A stretch of DNA of 64,000 nucleotides from Flavihumibacter solisilvae. Its GTDB lineage: Bacteria > Bacteroidota > Bacteroidia > Chitinophagales > Chitinophagaceae. The notes beneath the pieces were generated by a model. The model made no database searches. It worked only from the letters and a program-made list of their open reading frames with translations, and was not told the origin of the DNA. The stretch lies in contig NZ_JSVC01000009.1 in assembly GCF_000814475.1 (NCBI RefSeq), forward strand, positions 186,001 through 250,000, written 5' to 3'. The position numbers and the translations under genes are program-made. The first letter of the stretch is position 1. Each line of letters starts with the position of its first letter. This document shows positions 9,076 through 18,920 of the stretch, one piece after another.

Positions 9076-11438
9076 GCACTAACGGACTGATCGGAAAATC
9101 CGTAAAGCGGGTTGAAGACAAACGTTTCATTACCGGTCGCGGTAAGTACACCGATGATATCATCCTACCGGGACAAACCTACGCCGCATTTTTGCGTTCA
9201 CCATTTGCGCATGCGAAGATCCTTGAGATCACCACCGAAGCGGCAAAGGCAATGCCGGGCGTAATAGCTATTTACACCGGTGAAGACCTGCGCGAAGTAA
9301 ACGGCGTGCCCTGCGGCTGGCAGGTGAATTTCAAGGATGGCACAACTATGAAAGAACCTAAACACCCGCTGCTGGCGGTTGATAAGGTAAGGCACGTGGG
9401 CGAAGCCGTCGCCATTGTTATAGCTGATACAAGAGAACATGCTGTCGATGCAGCGGAAGCCATTATGGTCGACTACGAAGACTTGTCCTGCGTAATCGAC
9501 CCGCTGAAGGCAGCACAACCAGGTGCACCTTTGGTGCATGATGATGTTCCAGGGAATGTCTGTTTTGACTGGAACCTGGGAAACCCGCCGGGAGAAGTGG
9601 ATGAGGCACTTAAAAACTCAGCGCATGTGACCACGCTGGAATTCGTAAACCAGCGACTGGTTCCCAATGCAATTGAACCGCGATCCTACAACAGTTCCTA
9701 TGATGAAGCCAACGACAGGTACACCCTCTATACCAGCACCCAGAACCCACACCTGATCAGGTTGCTGATGTGTGCGTTTGTTTTAGGAATTCCCGAGCAC
9801 AAGGTCAGGGTTGTTGGCCCCGATGTGGGCGGCGGCTTTGGCAGCAAGATCTTCCACTATACGGAAGAGGCGCTGTTGACCTGGTGCAGCAGGAAGACCC
9901 GTCGCCCGGTCAAATGGACCGCCACCCGCAGCGAAAGCTTCGTTACGGATGCCCATGGCCGTGATCATGTTACCAAAGCGGAAATGGGATTCGATAACGA
10001 AGGCAGGATCACCGCCCTCAGGGTAAAAACTTACGCGAATCTCGGCGCATACCTTTCCACCTTCGGCAGTTGCGTGCCCACATACCTGCACGGAACACTA
10101 ATGCAGGGATTGTATACTACCCCAAAGATCAATATAGACGTGACTGCCGTTTTTTCCCATTCCACACCCGTTGATGCATACAGGGGTGCCGGCCGGCCGG
10201 AAGCTACTTACTTACTCGAACGACTGATCGACCTTGGCGCGCAGGAACTGAATATCGACCCTGCCGAACTCCGCTTCAAAAATTTCATTCCGCCCTTTGA
10301 TGGGGTGAACCAGCCCGGTTACCAGACCCAGGTTGCGCTGCAGTACGACAGCGGCAACTATGAAGGCGTGTTGAAAAAAGGCCTGGAAATGGCGGGTTAT
10401 GAAAACTTCCGCAACGAGCAGAAAGCAAATTCAAACGGCAAGCTCATAGGTATCGGCATCTCCACGTATATAGAAGCCTGTGGCATTGCGCCCTCGGCCG
10501 TAGTCGGTTCACTTGGTGCAAGAGCAGGATTGTACGAAGTTGGCCAGGTACGGGTGCAGCCTACCGGAAAAGTCAGCGTGTATACCGGTGCCCACTCGCA
10601 TGGACAGGGCCACGAAACCACATTTGCACAGGTGGTCGCTGATAAATTAGGCATCCCTATGGACGATGTGGAGATCATTCACGGCGACAGTGAAGCTGTT
10701 GCATTCGGGATGGGAACTTACGGTTCGCGCAGCCTTGCCGTAGGTGGATCTGCCATCGTAAAAAGCATTGAGAAGATCATAGAAAAAGGAAAGAAGATCG
10801 TAGCGCACAAGCTCGAAGCAAGTGCCGATGACATAGAATTCGCCAATGGAAAGTTCACAGTAAAGGGAACGGATAAGTCTATGGGCTTCGGCGATGTTGC
10901 CCTTACGGCATATGTCCCCCATGTATACCCGAAGGACCTGGAGCCGGGACTCGATTTCAGTTCATTCTATGACCCCGCAAATTTCACTTACCCCTTTGGC
11001 TGCCATATCGCGATTGTTGAAGTGGAGAAGGCAACAGGAAAAGTACAGTTAAAGAGATTCATTGCCGTCGACGATGTAGGTAACGTGATCAACCCGATGA
11101 TCGTTGAGGGACAGATCCATGGCGGTGTGGTGCAGGGAGTTGGCCAGGCGCTCTTCGAAGGCGCGGACTATGACGAGAACGGGCAACTGACCAACGCTTC
11201 GTATATGGATTACTGTATGCCCCGTGCGGATGATTTGCCGATGATTGAAACCGGCAGCCAGGTTACGCCCTGTCCGCATAACCCGCTCGGGGTAAAAGGT
11301 GCAGGCGAAGCAGGATGTATCGGGTCTACTCCTGCTGTCGTGAACGCAGTACTGGACGCACTCTGGAAAGGCGGTTACACGGTGAAGGATATCCCGATGC
11401 CGCTCACCTCAGAGCGTGTCTGGAAGGCGATGCAATAA
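9072..11438 (+). CDS. coxL: Molybdopterin large subunit, form II CO-dehydrogenase-like
   Basis: A 788-aa molybdenum hydroxylase large subunit. The active-site loop reads AYRGAGR at residues 369-375, the signature of form II CoxL-like proteins. True form I aerobic CO dehydrogenases have AYRCSFR, with the Cys that binds copper. The catalytic Glu sits in GVKGAGEAG (about E746). There is no signal peptide, so the enzyme is cytoplasmic. Form II members include poorly characterised hydroxylases of heterocycles, nicotinate or aldehydes, and CO oxidation is not established for most. Its place after coxS and before coxM is the form II order. Confidence 0.92.
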   Translation: MSTNGLIGKSVKRVEDKRFITGRGKYTDDIILPGQTYAAFLRSPFAHAKILEITTEAAKAMPGVIAIYTGEDLREVNGVPCGWQVNFKDGTTMKEPKHPLLAVDKVRHVGEAVAIVIADTREHAVDAAEAIMVDYEDLSCVIDPLKAAQPGAPLVHDDVPGNVCFDWNLGNPPGEVDEALKNSAHVTTLEFVNQRLVPNAIEPRSYNSSYDEANDRYTLYTSTQNPHLIRLLMCAFVLGIPEHKVRVVGPDVGGGFGSKIFHYTEEALLTWCSRKTRRPVKWTATRSESFVTDAHGRDHVTKAEMGFDNEGRITALRVKTYANLGAYLSTFGSCVPTYLHGTLMQGLYTTPKINIDVTAVFSHSTPVDAYRGAGRPEATYLLERLIDLGAQELNIDPAELRFKNFIPPFDGVNQPGYQTQVALQYDSGNYEGVLKKGLEMAGYENFRNEQKANSNGKLIGIGISTYIEACGIAPSAVVGSLGARAGLYEVGQVRVQPTGKVSVYTGAHSHGQGHETTFAQVVADKLGIPMDDVEIIHGDSEAVAFGMGTYGSRSLAVGGSAIVKSIEKIIEKGKKIVAHKLEASADDIEFANGKFTVKGTDKSMGFGDVALTAYVPHVYPKDLEPGLDFSSFYDPANFTYPFGCHIAIVEVEKATGKVQLKRFIAVDDVGNVINPMIVEGQIHGGVVQGVGQALFEGADYDENGQLTNASYMDYCMPRADDLPMIETGSQVTPCPHNPLGVKGAGEAGCIGSTPAVVNAVLDALWKGGYTVKDIPMPLTSERVWKAMQ

Positions 11439-11467
11439 CCAAAACAATTACCATTTAACGAACTACA

Positions 11468-12301
11468 ATGATACCGGCAGAATTTGAATACAGTAAGGCA
11501 AACACCGTTGATGAAGCTATCCTGGCACTTTCATTAAGTGAAGCAAAATTGCTTGCAGGCGGGCACAGCCTGATCCCTGCCCTGAAATTCCGGATGAGCA
11601 GGCCGTCTATGCTGGTTGATATCAGCAGGATCCAGGAATTAAAAGGCATCCATGAAGAAGATGGCGAGATCGTGATCGGCGCCGCCACTACTTACGCGGA
11701 AATAATGGCCGACGATTATCTACGCAGCCAACTGCCTTTCCTGGCCGCAGGCACTTCAACCATCGGCGACATGCAGGTAAGGAATTATGGAACCATTGGT
11801 GGAAGCCTGGCACATGCAGACCCTGCGGCAGACTGGCCGGCGATGGTGCTGGCTACGGATGCAGCGATCGAAGTAAAAGGACCCGAAGGCAAACGCAGGA
11901 TCAATGCCACTGATTTCTTTACCGGCTTCTTCACAACGGCCCTTGACGAAAATGAGATCATCACGGCGATCAGGATCCCCGTGCCACCCGAAGGTACAGT
12001 TGGCACATACCAGAAATTTGCGCAACCGGCTTCACGCTATGCCATGGTTGGAGTGGCAGCAGTCAAAACACCTGGCGGCAAGGTCCGGATCGGGATCACC
12101 GGCCTCACTGAAAAGGCATTCCGGGCATCCGCCGCGGAAGAGATCCTTTCCGGTAAAGCCCTTGACGATAATAACATTGATGCCGCCGTTGAAGCCGCGT
12201 TCCGTGATACCGAACCAATGAGCGACCGGTTTGCATCTGCTGTTTACAGGAAACATCTCGCAAAGGTTTATCTCCGAAAAGCATTGCTGGAAATTGCATG
12301 A
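11468..12301 (+). CDS. coxM: FAD-binding medium subunit, CO-dehydrogenase-like
   Basis: A 277-aa flavoprotein of the FAD_binding_5 and CO_deh_flav_C type. The two FAD motifs are visible: AGGHSLIPALKFR (30-42) and TIGGSLAHADPAAD (109-122). It passes electrons from the iron-sulfur subunit to the final acceptor. It starts 29 bp after coxL and ends 6 bp before the MoxR ATPase gene. The length matches the family, which confirms a complete three-subunit enzyme. Confidence 0.93.
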   Translation: MIPAEFEYSKANTVDEAILALSLSEAKLLAGGHSLIPALKFRMSRPSMLVDISRIQELKGIHEEDGEIVIGAATTYAEIMADDYLRSQLPFLAAGTSTIGDMQVRNYGTIGGSLAHADPAADWPAMVLATDAAIEVKGPEGKRRINATDFFTGFFTTALDENEIITAIRIPVPPEGTVGTYQKFAQPASRYAMVGVAAVKTPGGKVRIGITGLTEKAFRASAAEEILSGKALDDNNIDAAVEAAFRDTEPMSDRFASAVYRKHLAKVYLRKALLEIA

Positions 12302-12307
12302 TAAAAC

Positions 12308-13201
12308 ATGATAAAACTGGAAGACATCAGCGGCATGATGCATGCCAATGGATATATCTCTGATCCGCAGGTAGCCATGTCCGTATTCCTGTCACTCCAG
12401 CTGGAAAAACCACTGCTGGTTGAAGGTCCGGCCGGCGTGGGCAAAACCGAGATCGCCAAAGTGATGGCAAACGTTTTGCAGACCGACCTGATCCGGCTCC
12501 AGTGTTACGAAGGACTGGATGCCACACATGCCCTGTACGAATGGAATTACCAGCGGCAACTGCTTCACCTCAAGATCACCGAGCACGATACCGGAACAAT
12601 CGAAGAAAAAGAGAAAACCATTTTTGGTGAATCGTTTTTACTGAAGCGTCCCCTGCTCGAAGCCATTACGCATACCCGCAAGCCGGTGCTGCTGATCGAC
12701 GAGATCGACCGCAGCGATGAAGAGTTCGAAAGTTTTTTGCTGGAAGTCCTGAGCGACTGGCAGATCACCATTCCCGAAACCGGCACCATCACGGCAACCT
12801 ATATTCCGCAGGTGATACTTACCGGCAACAGGACGCGCGACCTGAGCGATGCCCTGCGCCGCAGGTGCCTATACCTGTACATCGATTATCCGGACTTCGA
12901 AAAGGAACTGACAATCGTTAAAAAGAAGGTTCCCGGCATCAATGAAAAACTTGCGCTTTCGATCACTTCATTCATGCAGGAGGTCCGCAGGCTGAAACTG
13001 GAGAAAATCCCGGGCATTTCCGAAACACTCGACTGGGCATTTGCACTTGCTGCACTGCACCTGGATCACCTGGATAAAACAGTGATTGAACAAACCCTGG
13101 GCGTAATTATCAAAGACTGGAAAGACACGCGGCAGGTTCAGATGTCGCTCAGCGAACTCATGGAAAAAACCGGTGTGCATCCCCGCGTACAACCTACTTA
13201 A
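12308..13201 (+). CDS. coxD: MoxR-family AAA+ ATPase (CoxD-like)
   Basis: A 297-aa AAA+ protein. Walker A is GPAGVGKTE (40-48) and Walker B is VLLIDEID (127-133), with sensor residues around LTGNRTRDLSDALRRR. CoxD of Oligotropha is a MoxR chaperone needed to build the [CuSMoO2] site. The homologue in a form II cluster presumably does a related metal-sulfur or folding step. Its stop abuts the start of the VWA partner gene, a typical MoxR-VWA pair. Confidence 0.92.
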   Translation: MIKLEDISGMMHANGYISDPQVAMSVFLSLQLEKPLLVEGPAGVGKTEIAKVMANVLQTDLIRLQCYEGLDATHALYEWNYQRQLLHLKITEHDTGTIEEKEKTIFGESFLLKRPLLEAITHTRKPVLLIDEIDRSDEEFESFLLEVLSDWQITIPETGTITATYIPQVILTGNRTRDLSDALRRRCLYLYIDYPDFEKELTIVKKKVPGINEKLALSITSFMQEVRRLKLEKIPGISETLDWAFALAALHLDHLDKTVIEQTLGVIIKDWKDTRQVQMSLSELMEKTGVHPRVQPT

Positions 13202-14302
13202 ATGCCCGCATCACTGCCTGCAAATATTTTAAAGTTCTGCACCCTGCTCCGCCATAACGGTTACCAGGCAGGGCATGAAGAATCGGCCTTGGCATTACAG
13301 GTATTGGTAACTGAAAACCTCTTTGACAACATCAACTTTTACCACCTGCTCCGAGCCGTCTTTTGCCGCAAAAAAGAAGACCTCGAAAAATTTGACGCGT
13401 TGTTTAAATCCTTCTGGCGCGATCGGCTCACAGGAGAAACTTCATCCGCGCCTCCCCCACCAAAACAGCGCGAAAAGAAAAACAAGGCGATCGCAATTTC
13501 CCAATGGCTGAATGGAAAAGGGAATGATGACGACCCCATAACAACAGCAACCTGGAGCAGCGAGGGCCGGCTGGAAGGAAGGGACTTTTCAGTTTTACGC
13601 GATGACGGGCTTGAAGACATGAGGAGGATAATCCACTCACTTTCCAGGAAACTCGCGAGCCGGACCAAAAGACGTTATGAAAAAACAAACCGGGTGACAC
13701 TTCCCGATATCAGGCGAACCCTACGGAAGAATATGCGTAAGGGCGGTGAACTGCTGGAACTCGTTTACCGGCGACCGAAGCGCAACAAAATAAAACTGCT
13801 GTTGCTCTGCGATGTAAGCCGCTCGATGGAATTGTATTCCGGTTTTTTCCTTTTATTCATGTATGCATTCAGGCAGGTGTATGCGGCAACAGAAACCTTC
13901 ATCTTCAGTACCGTGCTGGAGCGGATCACGCCCTACCTGCAACAATCAAAGTTCAATGAGATCCTGCCACTGCTGCACCAGCAGACCCTGGGATGGAATG
14001 GCGGTACACGCATTGGCGAATGCCTCGATGCATTTGTTGAGCAAAACGGCAACATGGTCGACAAAAAAACTATTGTTGTTATTATCAGTGACGGGTGGGA
14101 CCAGGGAGCTACCGCCCCGATCGAACATAACATGCATCTTATCCACCAGCGGTCCAGGAAAATTCTCTGGCTGAATCCACTGGCCGGCTATACTGAATAC
14201 AGGCCGGAAACCGCCGGCATGAAAGCTGCGTACCCACATATCGATTTCCTTGCACCTGTCCACAACCTGGAAAGTCTTGCAAGAATAATTCGCTACTTAT
14301 AA
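13202..14302 (+). CDS. coxE: VWA-domain protein, CoxE-like maturation partner
   Basis: A 366-aa protein of the VWA_CoxE family. The MIDAS motif DVSRS is at residues 204-208, with the later element SDGWDQG. The N-terminal region is charged and Pro/Lys-rich at about 80-95, without signal peptide. CoxE works with the MoxR ATPase CoxD in active-site maturation. It starts at the base after the coxD stop. Its last six bases overlap the end of the convergent WYL regulator. It closes the operon: no coxF, coxI/XdhC or MobA-like gene follows. Confidence 0.9.
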   Translation: MPASLPANILKFCTLLRHNGYQAGHEESALALQVLVTENLFDNINFYHLLRAVFCRKKEDLEKFDALFKSFWRDRLTGETSSAPPPPKQREKKNKAIAISQWLNGKGNDDDPITTATWSSEGRLEGRDFSVLRDDGLEDMRRIIHSLSRKLASRTKRRYEKTNRVTLPDIRRTLRKNMRKGGELLELVYRRPKRNKIKLLLLCDVSRSMELYSGFFLLFMYAFRQVYAATETFIFSTVLERITPYLQQSKFNEILPLLHQQTLGWNGGTRIGECLDAFVEQNGNMVDKKTIVVIISDGWDQGATAPIEHNMHLIHQRSRKILWLNPLAGYTEYRPETAGMKAAYPHIDFLAPVHNLESLARIIRYL

Positions 14303-15241
14303 GGTTGCTGCAATGCTTGACACGAATTCTTTGATCCGGGTTTTCAGTTCTGCCGGTTTATGGATAGCCGCTCTGTCACCTATCATCACGAACCAGCGGC
14401 AAAAACCCTCGAGCGAATTGGTCATAAAGGTCATAATGATCCTATCCCCTTCCTCCTTTTCATGAAGGAGGCCATAGTAATATTTCTGGTCGCCCAGGTA
14501 ACCAACATATTTCTTTTCAACAGACATCACTACTTCGGTAAGCTCACACCCCTTGTCCCACTGTTTTAAATAGGTCCTGATGGAAGGATGCTGCTGGCGG
14601 AAAATCTCTTCCGTCATGGTCAGCGATTTGATCCGGTCCATCCGGAAATCGCGGTAATCCTGCCGCAGCCTGCACCAGGCAACCAGGTGCCAGTAATTGT
14701 TCAGGAAGAAGATGCCAACCGGCTCGATGCTGCGTTCAGATTGCTCCTGTTTATACAATGAAAAATAACGGATATGGACAACCTTCTTTTCTGCAATACT
14801 CCTGAGAATGGTCTGGTGCAGGTTGAGGTCGCTGTTACCGGCCTGTACATGACGGGCCTGCAGCACTTCAATATGGTCGTCAATTGTTTCGAGGAAATCT
14901 TTTTCACTGGTGCGCAGTACTGCCCTGATCTTGAACATGGCAGACTGGTAATTGGCACTGTTGTTCCGGTCGGTAAGTTTTTCCACCAGTTTTTCGGCAG
15001 TAAGGAAGGCCATTGCTTCTTCGCGCGTGAACATTACCGGTGGCAGCCTGTAGCCATCCATAATGGAATAGCCCATTCCTGCTTCACCTATTACCGGGAT
15101 GCCGGATTCTTCAAGGGCCTTGACATCGCGGTACACGGTACGCAGGCTGATGTCAAACCGGTCAGCAATTTCCTGGGCCTTCACGATCCTGCGCGACTGC
15201 AATTGGATCAATATAGCAGTTAACCTGTCAATCCTGTTCAT
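14297..15241 (-). CDS. WYL-domain DeoR/YafY-type transcriptional regulator
   Basis: A 314-aa regulator. The N-terminal winged helix is HTH_11 type (QEIADRFDISLRTVYRDVK, about 22-40). The WYL domain follows, with SIEPVGIFFLNNYWHLVAWC, and then a WCX-like C-terminal extension. WYL proteins sense small ligands and are widely used as repressors or activators. The gene start overlaps the stop of the class IV aminotransferase (ATGA at 15238-15241), so it is co-translated with that enzyme and may control its own operon. It is convergent with the cox operon. Confidence 0.88.
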   Translation of the reverse strand: MNRIDRLTAILIQLQSRRIVKAQEIADRFDISLRTVYRDVKALEESGIPVIGEAGMGYSIMDGYRLPPVMFTREEAMAFLTAEKLVEKLTDRNNSANYQSAMFKIRAVLRTSEKDFLETIDDHIEVLQARHVQAGNSDLNLHQTILRSIAEKKVVHIRYFSLYKQEQSERSIEPVGIFFLNNYWHLVAWCRLRQDYRDFRMDRIKSLTMTEEIFRQQHPSIRTYLKQWDKGCELTEVVMSVEKKYVGYLGDQKYYYGLLHEKEEGDRIIMTFMTNSLEGFCRWFVMIGDRAAIHKPAELKTRIKEFVSSIAATL

Positions 15242-16074
15242 TTACTCAGCTTTGCCGGGAAAACAAGTTGATTATAGGCGTCGCTTAGCCAGGTTGTGAT
15301 CTCACCTGCCCTGCCATCGCCAACCTTTTTCCCGTTGATTTCAGTTACCGGCAGCACATGTTTCGTCGTGCTCGTGATGAATGCTTCCGACGCATCTTCC
15401 AGTTCTGAAAGATGAATGTCTCTTTCTCTCACATTGTACTTCCGGCCTGCAAGTTTTATCACGTGCGCCCGGGTCACTCCCGCAAGAATATTCTCTTTTG
15501 GGGTGGCGATCTCACCATCACTTGTCACTATAAAAAAATTGGCCCGCGGGCATTCCGTGATATTTCCACCGGAATGATATAAAACATCAGCAGCGCCTGA
15601 TTGTTTGATCAGCGGCTGCAGCCAGATGGCCATGAGATAATCGATCGTTTTCACCTGCGGTAACTGGCGCTGAAATTCATGTGTAATGATGCTCATGCCA
15701 GCAGGCAGCTCACGGTTAAGGCTAAGTGCAGATTGGGTGATCACAAGGTTTGGATCAGACTGCGAATAACCGTCTTCAGAATATCCGCCCGTCAGCGTCA
15801 GCCGGATTCCGGATTCAGGCACATTATTCTTTGCGAGCAGGGTATGGATGTCTGATATCAGCTGGGCTCTTGTGACCGATGGCTCCAGGCGCATTTTTGC
15901 AGCAGAAGCATAAAAGCGGTCGAGGTGCTCACCAAGGAACACGGGTTCACCATCCACCACTTTGAAGAAATCAAATATGCCGTAACCCCGCTGAATCGAC
16001 AAGTCATTCACGAGCAAAGCCGCTTCCCCTGCTTCAATCAATTTGCCATTGATAATGGCATAATCCATACTCAT
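15238..16074 (-). CDS. PLP-dependent class IV aminotransferase
   Basis: A 278-aa fold-type IV aminotransferase related to D-amino-acid and branched-chain aminotransferases and to aminodeoxychorismate lyase. The PLP lysine is probably K142 (VKTIDYL). The Glu in GGNITECPRANFF and the Thr in AGVTRAHV bind the cofactor. The N-terminal block (INGKLIEA, LSIQRGYGIFDFF) is typical. The substrate cannot be separated between D-alanine/D-amino acids and branched-chain amino acids without phylogeny. It is coupled by ATGA overlap to the WYL regulator. Confidence 0.85.
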   Translation of the reverse strand: MSMDYAIINGKLIEAGEAALLVNDLSIQRGYGIFDFFKVVDGEPVFLGEHLDRFYASAAKMRLEPSVTRAQLISDIHTLLAKNNVPESGIRLTLTGGYSEDGYSQSDPNLVITQSALSLNRELPAGMSIITHEFQRQLPQVKTIDYLMAIWLQPLIKQSGAADVLYHSGGNITECPRANFFIVTSDGEIATPKENILAGVTRAHVIKLAGRKYNVRERDIHLSELEDASEAFITSTTKHVLPVTEINGKKVGDGRAGEITTWLSDAYNQLVFPAKLSK

Positions 16075-16115
16075 TTTGATAATTTAGATAGTCATTACCT
16101 ATTTTCACGGTCACG

Positions 16116-17372
16116 ATGCGGTTACATAGATACTTACTTTTTTTCTTCTGTTATTTCTTTATTTCCACTTTGGTTTATTACCTGGGATTGGCCGAGATCA
16201 ACTATTTCGTCGACCTCAGGAACCGTATCATCGGCTCCAGGCTGATGGACCTTGGAATGGACCCCTACTACTTCAAATGGAGCAAAGCCTGGCCGCTGAC
16301 TTTATGCGACCCGATTGACATTTGCAATTTCAGGAACAACCTGACCACGAGTCCGCCAAGCCTTTTGTGGCTCATCAGGCCCATCGCGAGACTGGACTAT
16401 ATGAGCATTGGTTATATCTGGGTGCTGTTGCATTACGTTTTTTTCCTGCTCATAGTACTGCCTATTCACCAGGCATTCCGGGACGAAGCTTCGAAGTCCA
16501 GGGTGCTCGCCGCCGCGATCATTCTCCTCCTGACACCACAATGGTCGGAAACCATCCTGAAGGGACAATGCCATTTCATTTTACCTACAGCCATGTCGCT
16601 GATGATCTTTACCGCAGCAGGTAACGGCAGGTATAAATATTTCATCTGCGGGCTCCTGTTGAGTATTGCTGTCTGGTTAAGACCGAATGCCGTTCTGCTG
16701 GCGCCCTTCCTGTTGTTCTGCCGGCTCGATAAAAAACAGTTTTTCGGTGCAATAGCGTTAGCCGCAATTCTGCTCGGCACAATGGAATGGTATTTTCATC
16801 TTAATGATTGGGTGAGTTTCTATCATACCTGCAGGGAATGGGTAAAGAATAACGTGGCTGATATCACCGTCATCTTTTGTCACGGCGACATTGTAACAGA
16901 AGGAAAAAGCCTCGAAGGCTCAACGCGTGCTTTGGATTACATTTCCAACCAAAGCGAGCAGGGAAATATTTTCCACCTGGTGCAAAGCAAGTGGAATTAT
17001 TCCGTTCCTCCCCTGCCGATGCTGGTCGTTTTCATCTGCACATTTGCCGTGCTGGTATGGTTTTCATTCCGTTACCAGTTCCGCAATATGCACGACGCCC
17101 TTTTCATTGGATACTTCGCTTATTGGATGGCTGCATTAACTTCTCCCATTCTCAGGCTGACCTATTATTTCCCGGAAGTATTTCCGATCATATTGATTTT
17201 TGCAGGGAATTATTTCCAGATGAACAGGACGGAACGTTATGTCTTCAACACGGCTTGCATCCTGCTCGTGCTGGATCTGATTCCCGTTAACCTGGTCGTG
17301 GCTGAAAGCCTGTTTATCGGCTGCATGTTGCTGTACACCTGGAACCGCCGTGAACGTCATTCTTCTTCGTGA
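16116..17372 (+). CDS. GT87/DUF2029-like integral membrane glycosyltransferase
   Basis: A 418-aa polytopic membrane protein with about ten hydrophobic segments. The pattern resembles the GT-C fold DUF2029 group: N-terminal TM, then a charged loop with [11 protein letters not shown], then [19 protein letters not shown]. Actinobacterial relatives use polyprenyl-phosphate mannose donors to extend surface glycans; the sugar here is unknown. Its 3' end overlaps the convergent flavin oxidoreductase gene by 16 bp. The neighbouring GH63 and flavoprotein genes fit glycan metabolism. Confidence 0.7.
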   Translation: MRLHRYLLFFFCYFFISTLVYYLGLAEINYFVDLRNRIIGSRLMDLGMDPYYFKWSKAWPLTLCDPIDICNFRNNLTTSPPSLLWLIRPIARLDYMSIGYIWVLLHYVFFLLIVLPIHQAFRDEASKSRVLAAAIILLLTPQWSETILKGQCHFILPTAMSLMIFTAAGNGRYKYFICGLLLSIAVWLRPNAVLLAPFLLFCRLDKKQFFGAIALAAILLGTMEWYFHLNDWVSFYHTCREWVKNNVADITVIFCHGDIVTEGKSLEGSTRALDYISNQSEQGNIFHLVQSKWNYSVPPLPMLVVFICTFAVLVWFSFRYQFRNMHDALFIGYFAYWMAALTSPILRLTYYFPEVFPIILIFAGNYFQMNRTERYVFNTACILLVLDLIPVNLVVAESLFIGCMLLYTWNRRERHSSS

Positions 17373-18913
17373 TATGACTGCTCCGTATTGATCTCCCAGA
17401 TGTTTTCTTTCGTGGTTATGTTGGCGATAATATTGTCGACTGCGGTCATTGCAGCAAGCATGGAATGATCACTGTTGTTGTACTTATGCATTCCATTGCG
17501 GCCAACAAGGAACAGGTTATGGAAAGTGTCGGTATAGTTTCGGATCTCGTCGAACCTGTTGTATGTGCCCAGGTAAGCGGGATAAGTTTTTTCCATTCGC
17601 ACGATATTACTGTCAAGCACATCGTTCCTGTCGATAAATCCGATGCGCTCCAGTTCCCCGGTGGCAAAAGTGATAAATGCGTCATCGGGCATGCTCCACA
17701 ATTCATCACCCACATTGCAGAAATATTCAAGTCCTAACCATGCAGTACCCGGATCACTGACCATATACGGACTCCAGTTATTGAAGATCTGCAACCTGCC
17801 CAACTTCACAGATTTTTCCTGGATATAGATCCAGTTATCCCTGATCTCGTCGCTGTTTGTTTTTGCGAAGCGGTCATGCATCAGCAGCTTCTTTACCAGC
17901 AATCCAACCATCATAAAATCGCGGTATGGCAATCCTGCTGCAATGCTCCGGATCTCTGCAGGAGGCTGTGGCGACATGGAAGCAATGAGTTCCTGCACGG
18001 GCATGGTAGAGAAAAAATAATCGCCTTCCCAAGTGTGTGTTGTTCCGTTTGTGTCTGTGGATTGGATGGAACTGATATTGCCACCTGAATGAGCTATACC
18101 GTTCACCTCGTGATGGAAGTGGATCTCACCGCCCATTTCAACTATGCGCGCGGCAACTTCTTCCCACAGTTGGCCAGGTCCCAGTGCGGGATATAAAAAT
18201 CTCTCGATCAGGCTGGTCTGCGTCGATTTCTGTTTGAGATCCGCGGCGGGCTTCTTCTTCATCGCATGCACCACGGCCTTGCGTACCGACAATTCCTTAA
18301 CCCGCTGCCTGCCCCAGTCTGCAGGCAGGGCGTTACAGGGAACGCCCCATACTTTTTCTGTATAGTCCTTGAAGAAGGTTTGATAAAGGTTGCTGCCGAA
18401 GCGGTTGATGAAGAAATCTTCGAGGGTGGTTTCGGTACGTGGACGAAGTTTAGCAGCCATGTATGACGAGCCGATCAGCGCCAGCTTTTTGAAGCCAAGC
18501 TTGCGGATGGTATCCTTCGACAATGACAAAGGATAATTGAAAAAGCGGTTGAGGTAAAAGATCCTGGAAAGTCGCTCCCGCACAAGCATGCGGTGGGTTT
18601 CACCGGCGGGTGTGGAGGAAGCATTTTTCAGCAGCGTTCGCTGGTTCTGGTATTGCAATGCGATCTCTTCCCCCGTGGTATTGTCGAGCGGCAGGATATT
18701 CAGCCACCATTTCATGACGCGGTCCGATTTCGAAAAAAACCGATGACCGCCAATATCCATCCTGTTGCCTTTGTAATTGACCGTTTTGCTGATACCGCCA
18801 ATATCACCTGACTTTTCCAGGATAATGGGAATGATATCGGTCCGCTGCAAAAGTTCGTATGCGGCGGTGAGCCCCGCGGGGCCGGCACCAACTATGATCG
18901 CTTTTTTAGTCAT
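17357..18913 (-). CDS. FAD-dependent oxidoreductase, UDP-galactopyranose mutase/PPOX-like
   Basis: A 518-aa flavoprotein. The ATG at 18913 is preferred because the dinucleotide-binding motif then starts at the N-terminus ([15 protein letters not shown], GxGxxG at 9-14). Conserved features are [12 protein letters not shown], the GGHRFF element and, near the C-terminus, the FAD site [16 protein letters not shown]. The GGHRFF and YNNSDHSM blocks resemble the UDP-galactopyranose mutase and protoporphyrinogen oxidase superfamily. It follows the GH63 gene by 7 bp on the same strand. A role in sugar-nucleotide or surface-glycan metabolism is an inference. Confidence 0.75.
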   Translation of the reverse strand: MTKKAIIVGAGPAGLTAAYELLQRTDIIPIILEKSGDIGGISKTVNYKGNRMDIGGHRFFSKSDRVMKWWLNILPLDNTTGEEIALQYQNQRTLLKNASSTPAGETHRMLVRERLSRIFYLNRFFNYPLSLSKDTIRKLGFKKLALIGSSYMAAKLRPRTETTLEDFFINRFGSNLYQTFFKDYTEKVWGVPCNALPADWGRQRVKELSVRKAVVHAMKKKPAADLKQKSTQTSLIERFLYPALGPGQLWEEVAARIVEMGGEIHFHHEVNGIAHSGGNISSIQSTDTNGTTHTWEGDYFFSTMPVQELIASMSPQPPAEIRSIAAGLPYRDFMMVGLLVKKLLMHDRFAKTNSDEIRDNWIYIQEKSVKLGRLQIFNNWSPYMVSDPGTAWLGLEYFCNVGDELWSMPDDAFITFATGELERIGFIDRNDVLDSNIVRMEKTYPAYLGTYNRFDEIRNYTDTFHNLFLVGRNGMHKYNNSDHSMLAAMTAVDNIIANITTKENIWEINTEQSYHEEE

Positions 18914-18920
18914 GATGTTT

